From Bacteroidota bacterium (lineage in GTDB: Bacteria > Bacteroidota > Kryptoniia > Kryptoniales > JAKASW01), in NCBI GenBank assembly GCA_021785235.1, contig JAJYGB010000011.1, positions 1-7,928 on the forward strand: a stretch of 7,928 nucleotides of DNA. The letters run 5' to 3'. Positions 5,627 through 7,928 of this stretch are shown one piece after another; positions within the stretch are counted from its first letter, which is position 1, and the number at the start of each line of letters is the position of its first letter. Made by a program: the position numbers and the translations under genes. The notes beneath the pieces are model-generated. The model did no database searches. It worked only from the letters and a program-made list of their open reading frames with translations, and was not told the origin of the DNA.

Positions 5627-7828
5627 ATGCGACCCGTCGGCACCACACTCTCGAGAACTCGTAAGCTAATATTGCCGGTGGTAATCGCGATCTTCTCCGC
5701 GACTGTGGCCTTCCTGCTTTCCAGAGATATTCCGTTCGGTGTACCGTTTTTGAGGACCGCTCAGTTGCGCACTCTTGATGCGCGGTTTGAATACCGTGGC
5801 CCGATCAAACTTGGCGATACTTCGAAGGTTGTCATTGTTGCGTTAAACGACGCGTCATTTCAGGCTCTTCCAAATTCTCTTGTCTTCCCGCGCAGTTATT
5901 ATGCCCGGGCGATTAGGAATCTTTACAGCGCGGGCGCGAAGGTCGTGGGGATCGATGTGCTTTTCGACTCGAGGTCGCCCATCCCGGGAGACGATAGCAC
6001 TTTGGCGGCTGCTCTGCGCAAATATCCTTCTACAGTGCTCGCGGTCCGGAATACCATCTCGGTTACCGGCAACGTTAGAGTCTTGAAGGGCAGGGACTAC
6101 CTTCATAACATATTCCTGAAGGCGGACAGCTCGATCGGCACGGTCTTTGTCGTGAACGACCCTGACGGGGTCTATCGCCGCTACATGCCGATGGTCCAGT
6201 TTCCAGTCGGGGTGGATCGGGATCGAATGGTCCCCACTTTCGGCTTCGAGGCGGTGTCGAGATATCTCAACCTCGGAAATTCACTCGCGTCGGATAGCTC
6301 GTCTTTCTTTCAGCTGGGACGAATCAAAGTGCCTAAGTACGATGAGACTTCGATGCTGATAAACTACCCCGGGCCTGCCGGAAGTTTCCCAACCGTCGAC
6401 CTATGGGCGGTGCTCGACGACTCAACGTTCACGACCACGGATGAAGCAGCGATCGGTGGGCAGATAAACGCGTTCGATTCTCTTCGCGACAGCGATGTCT
6501 TCAAGAACAAGATCGTTTTGATTGGCGCGGAATACCCTGAGTCGGGAGACTTGAAGCCTATTCCGTTTATGAAAAACAAAGATGAGGAGCACAGCAACCT
6601 CGCGTACGGGGTAGAGATTCACGCGAGCGCGATCGAGACTCTTCTCGACGGTAAGTTCCTCCGTCCCTCGGGCGCGATGACTGATTTCCTCGAAATGTTT
6701 TTCGGGGCATTCTTAATTGCCATGACGTCCTTTCTTTTCAAGTCCGCAAAACACTCGAGAATGTTTCTCGTGATATTCGTCCCGTTGGTTGTGACGGCCG
6801 GAGTGGTGTTTGTCTCGTATGAAGCGGCATTCATATTGTTTGTCAGGAACGATCTCGTCCTGAAGATCATCTATCCGATGCTTGCTTATTCGTTCAGTTA
6901 CGTGTCGGTAGTGGTCTACCAGTTCGTCTCCGAACGCAGGGCGAAGACCGCCATCAAATCGCTGTTCAGCCGGTACGTTGACCCGTCGGTCGTGAACCAG
7001 CTTGTCAGCAATCCACAGCTCGTGAGGCTCGGTGGCGAACGGAAGACTATGAGCGTATTATTCTCCGATATTGCCAATTTCACTTCGGTAAGTGAAAAGC
7101 TTGCGCCTGAGGACCTAGTCGCTCACCTGAATGAATACCTGACCTCGATGACGGAGGTTGTTTTTCAGCATTCCGGTACGCTCGACAAATATATCGGCGA
7201 CGCCATAATCGCGTTCTGGGGAGCTCCACTTGAATTGAAAGACCACGCCTATCAGTCCTGCCGGACGGCCATTGAAATGACACGGAGATTGGATGTGCTC
7301 CACGCGAAATGGGCGGCGGAGGGGAAACCCATCCTGAACTTCAGAATAGGTATAAACTCCGGGGAGATGGTAGTCGGAAACGTCGGCGGAAAGGAACGCT
7401 TTGACTACACCGTAATCGGAGACAACGTCAACCTTGCCTCGCGCCTTGAATCCGCCAACAAAATGTACAGGTCGCGCATCCTTCTCAGTGAGTACACCTA
7501 CGAACTCGTCAAAGAAAGGGTGTTCACGCGCGAGCTCGACCTGATCGTGGTGAAAGGTAAGACAAAACCCGTCAAGATATATGAGCTCATTGCCGACCAC
7601 GCGGACGGTATAAGCGAAGAGAAAAAGAAAGTTGTCGAGTTTTACTGCGCGGGCCTGGCAAAGTATCGCAACAGAGAGTGGGGGGTCGCGGCGGAGACGT
7701 TCGAGAAGGCACTATCAGTCGATTCGGCGGACTATCCTTCCGAGATGTACCTCGAGAGATCCAGGTTGTACGAGTTGGAGCCGCCGCCCGAGGATTGGAA
7801 CGGCGTGTTTGTGATGACCACGAAATGA
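5627..7828 (+). CDS. CHASE2-domain class III adenylate cyclase with TPR-like tail
   Basis: A 733-residue inner-membrane protein that should make cAMP from ATP. Order: N-terminal membrane helix (about 14-31); periplasmic CHASE2 sensor (about 40-345) with LRTLDARF (47-54), FPRSYYA (87-93), GAKVVGIDVLFD (103-114), KIVLIGA (295-301) and GVEIHASAIETLL (328-340); three membrane helices (about 354-372, 379-398, 413-434); a FSRYVDPSVV linker; and a class III cyclase domain (about 475-655). Catalytic residues are complete: metal-binding D481 (FSDIANFT) and D525 (DKYIGD), base-specifying K521 with T595 (DYTVIGD), and transition-state N602 and R606 (NVNLASR). The K/T pair indicates ATP over GTP. The tail (about 663-715) forms TPR-like helices and ends PPPEDWNGVFVMTTK (719-733), a tail I recall from many CHASE2 cyclases. 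No Shine-Dalgarno precedes ATG 5627, but the N-terminus fits the family. It is the last operon gene and the only one with a cytoplasmic output. Very sure of family; ligand unknown. Confidence 0.96.
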   Translation: MRPVGTTLSRTRKLILPVVIAIFSATVAFLLSRDIPFGVPFLRTAQLRTLDARFEYRGPIKLGDTSKVVIVALNDASFQALPNSLVFPRSYYARAIRNLYSAGAKVVGIDVLFDSRSPIPGDDSTLAAALRKYPSTVLAVRNTISVTGNVRVLKGRDYLHNIFLKADSSIGTVFVVNDPDGVYRRYMPMVQFPVGVDRDRMVPTFGFEAVSRYLNLGNSLASDSSSFFQLGRIKVPKYDETSMLINYPGPAGSFPTVDLWAVLDDSTFTTTDEAAIGGQINAFDSLRDSDVFKNKIVLIGAEYPESGDLKPIPFMKNKDEEHSNLAYGVEIHASAIETLLDGKFLRPSGAMTDFLEMFFGAFLIAMTSFLFKSAKHSRMFLVIFVPLVVTAGVVFVSYEAAFILFVRNDLVLKIIYPMLAYSFSYVSVVVYQFVSERRAKTAIKSLFSRYVDPSVVNQLVSNPQLVRLGGERKTMSVLFSDIANFTSVSEKLAPEDLVAHLNEYLTSMTEVVFQHSGTLDKYIGDAIIAFWGAPLELKDHAYQSCRTAIEMTRRLDVLHAKWAAEGKPILNFRIGINSGEMVVGNVGGKERFDYTVIGDNVNLASRLESANKMYRSRILLSEYTYELVKERVFTRELDLIVVKGKTKPVKIYELIADHADGISEEKKKVVEFYCAGLAKYRNREWGVAAETFEKALSVDSADYPSEMYLERSRLYELEPPPEDWNGVFVMTTK

Positions 7829-7928
7829 GAAGGGCTGAAGGCTTCGCCTTCCACTTACGTGCATTGCAGGGCTCCGCGGGCTCTGACTCAACTGTCCCGG
7901 CTTGAGCATTTGCGGGTTTGAAGTAGAT
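7829..7928. other. Non-coding tail after the cyclase
   Basis: These 100 bases contain a hairpin (7837-7851) and no reading frame on either strand with family features or a ribosome binding site. Frames that cross it are extensions of shadows of the cyclase gene. A following gene could begin beyond the window. Confidence 0.6.
7837..7851 (+). terminator. Perfect hairpin after the operon, possible terminator
   Basis: GAAGGC (7837-7842) pairs perfectly with GCCTTC (7846-7851) around a three-base loop, starting nine bases after the cyclase stop. Its place at the end of the operon suits a terminator, but the following CACTTACGTGC has no T-run, so it may instead be a 3'-end stabiliser or only a weak terminator. 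Confidence 0.4.

Larger units (their letters stand above)
1339..7828 (+). other. Probable four-gene envelope-sensing operon
   Basis: Four same-strand genes are separated by 10, 44 and 25 bases, with one candidate promoter before the first and no T-tailed terminator between them. They encode a periplasmic FN3-like protein, a periplasmic FecR-domain protein, an outer-membrane barrel and an inner-membrane CHASE2 adenylate cyclase. Co-transcription is well supported by spacing; a common function is inferred. Confidence 0.75.

Noticed and set aside
7115..7600. Minus-strand open frame of 161 codons opposite the cyclase domain
   Set aside because: It is antisense to the catalytic core of the cyclase, whose motifs fix the + strand reading; there is no ribosome binding site or recognisable domain.
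5627..7828. Cyclase as a guanylate cyclase or an inactive homologue
   Set aside because: K521 and T595 are the ATP-type specificity pair, and both metal-binding aspartates and the Asn-Arg pair are present.
7678..7905. Small + strand frame running past the cyclase stop as a possible next gene
   Set aside because: Most of it overlaps the cyclase C-terminus in another frame, the protein has low complexity and no domain, and no ribosome binding site sets a start in the non-coding tail.

Overview
The window carries the 3' part of a housekeeping envelope gene followed by what looks like a four-gene envelope-sensing operon, all on the + strand. The organism is probably a Gram-negative member of the Bacteroidota/Ignavibacteriota (FCB) group. 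There is an outer-membrane beta-barrel, there are several exported beta-sandwich proteins of the style common in that group, and a TATATTTG element fits the Bacteroidetes-type -7 consensus TAnnTTTG. This placement is an inference; no marker gene here fixes the taxonomy.

Bases 2-1150 encode most of RseP, the site-2 intramembrane zinc protease. The N-terminal part with the HExxH zinc motif lies before the window. Two PDZ repeats and the C-terminal NxxPxPxLDGG motif are intact. A spacer of 188 bases follows, holding a hairpin (1168-1209), a candidate promoter element (1263-1270) and a clear ribosome binding site.

Bases 1339-7828 hold four tightly packed genes: a secreted beta-sandwich protein with an FN3-like domain (1339-2427), an exported FecR-domain protein (2438-3124), an outer-membrane beta-barrel with two N-terminal Ig-like domains (3169-5601), and a CHASE2-domain class III adenylate cyclase with a TPR-like tail (5627-7828). 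The gaps are 10, 44 and 25 bases, so one transcript is likely. The products span the outer membrane, the periplasm, the inner membrane and the cytoplasm. I infer a trans-envelope route in which an outer-membrane or periplasmic state is read by the CHASE2 domain and converted to cAMP. It resembles a FecA-FecR relay with a nucleotide cyclase in place of the sigma factor. The domain assignments are solid; the idea that the four proteins work together rests on gene order only.

The last 100 bases (7829-7928) hold a short perfect hairpin and no gene that I can support. No RNA genes, mobile elements or CRISPR arrays were seen.
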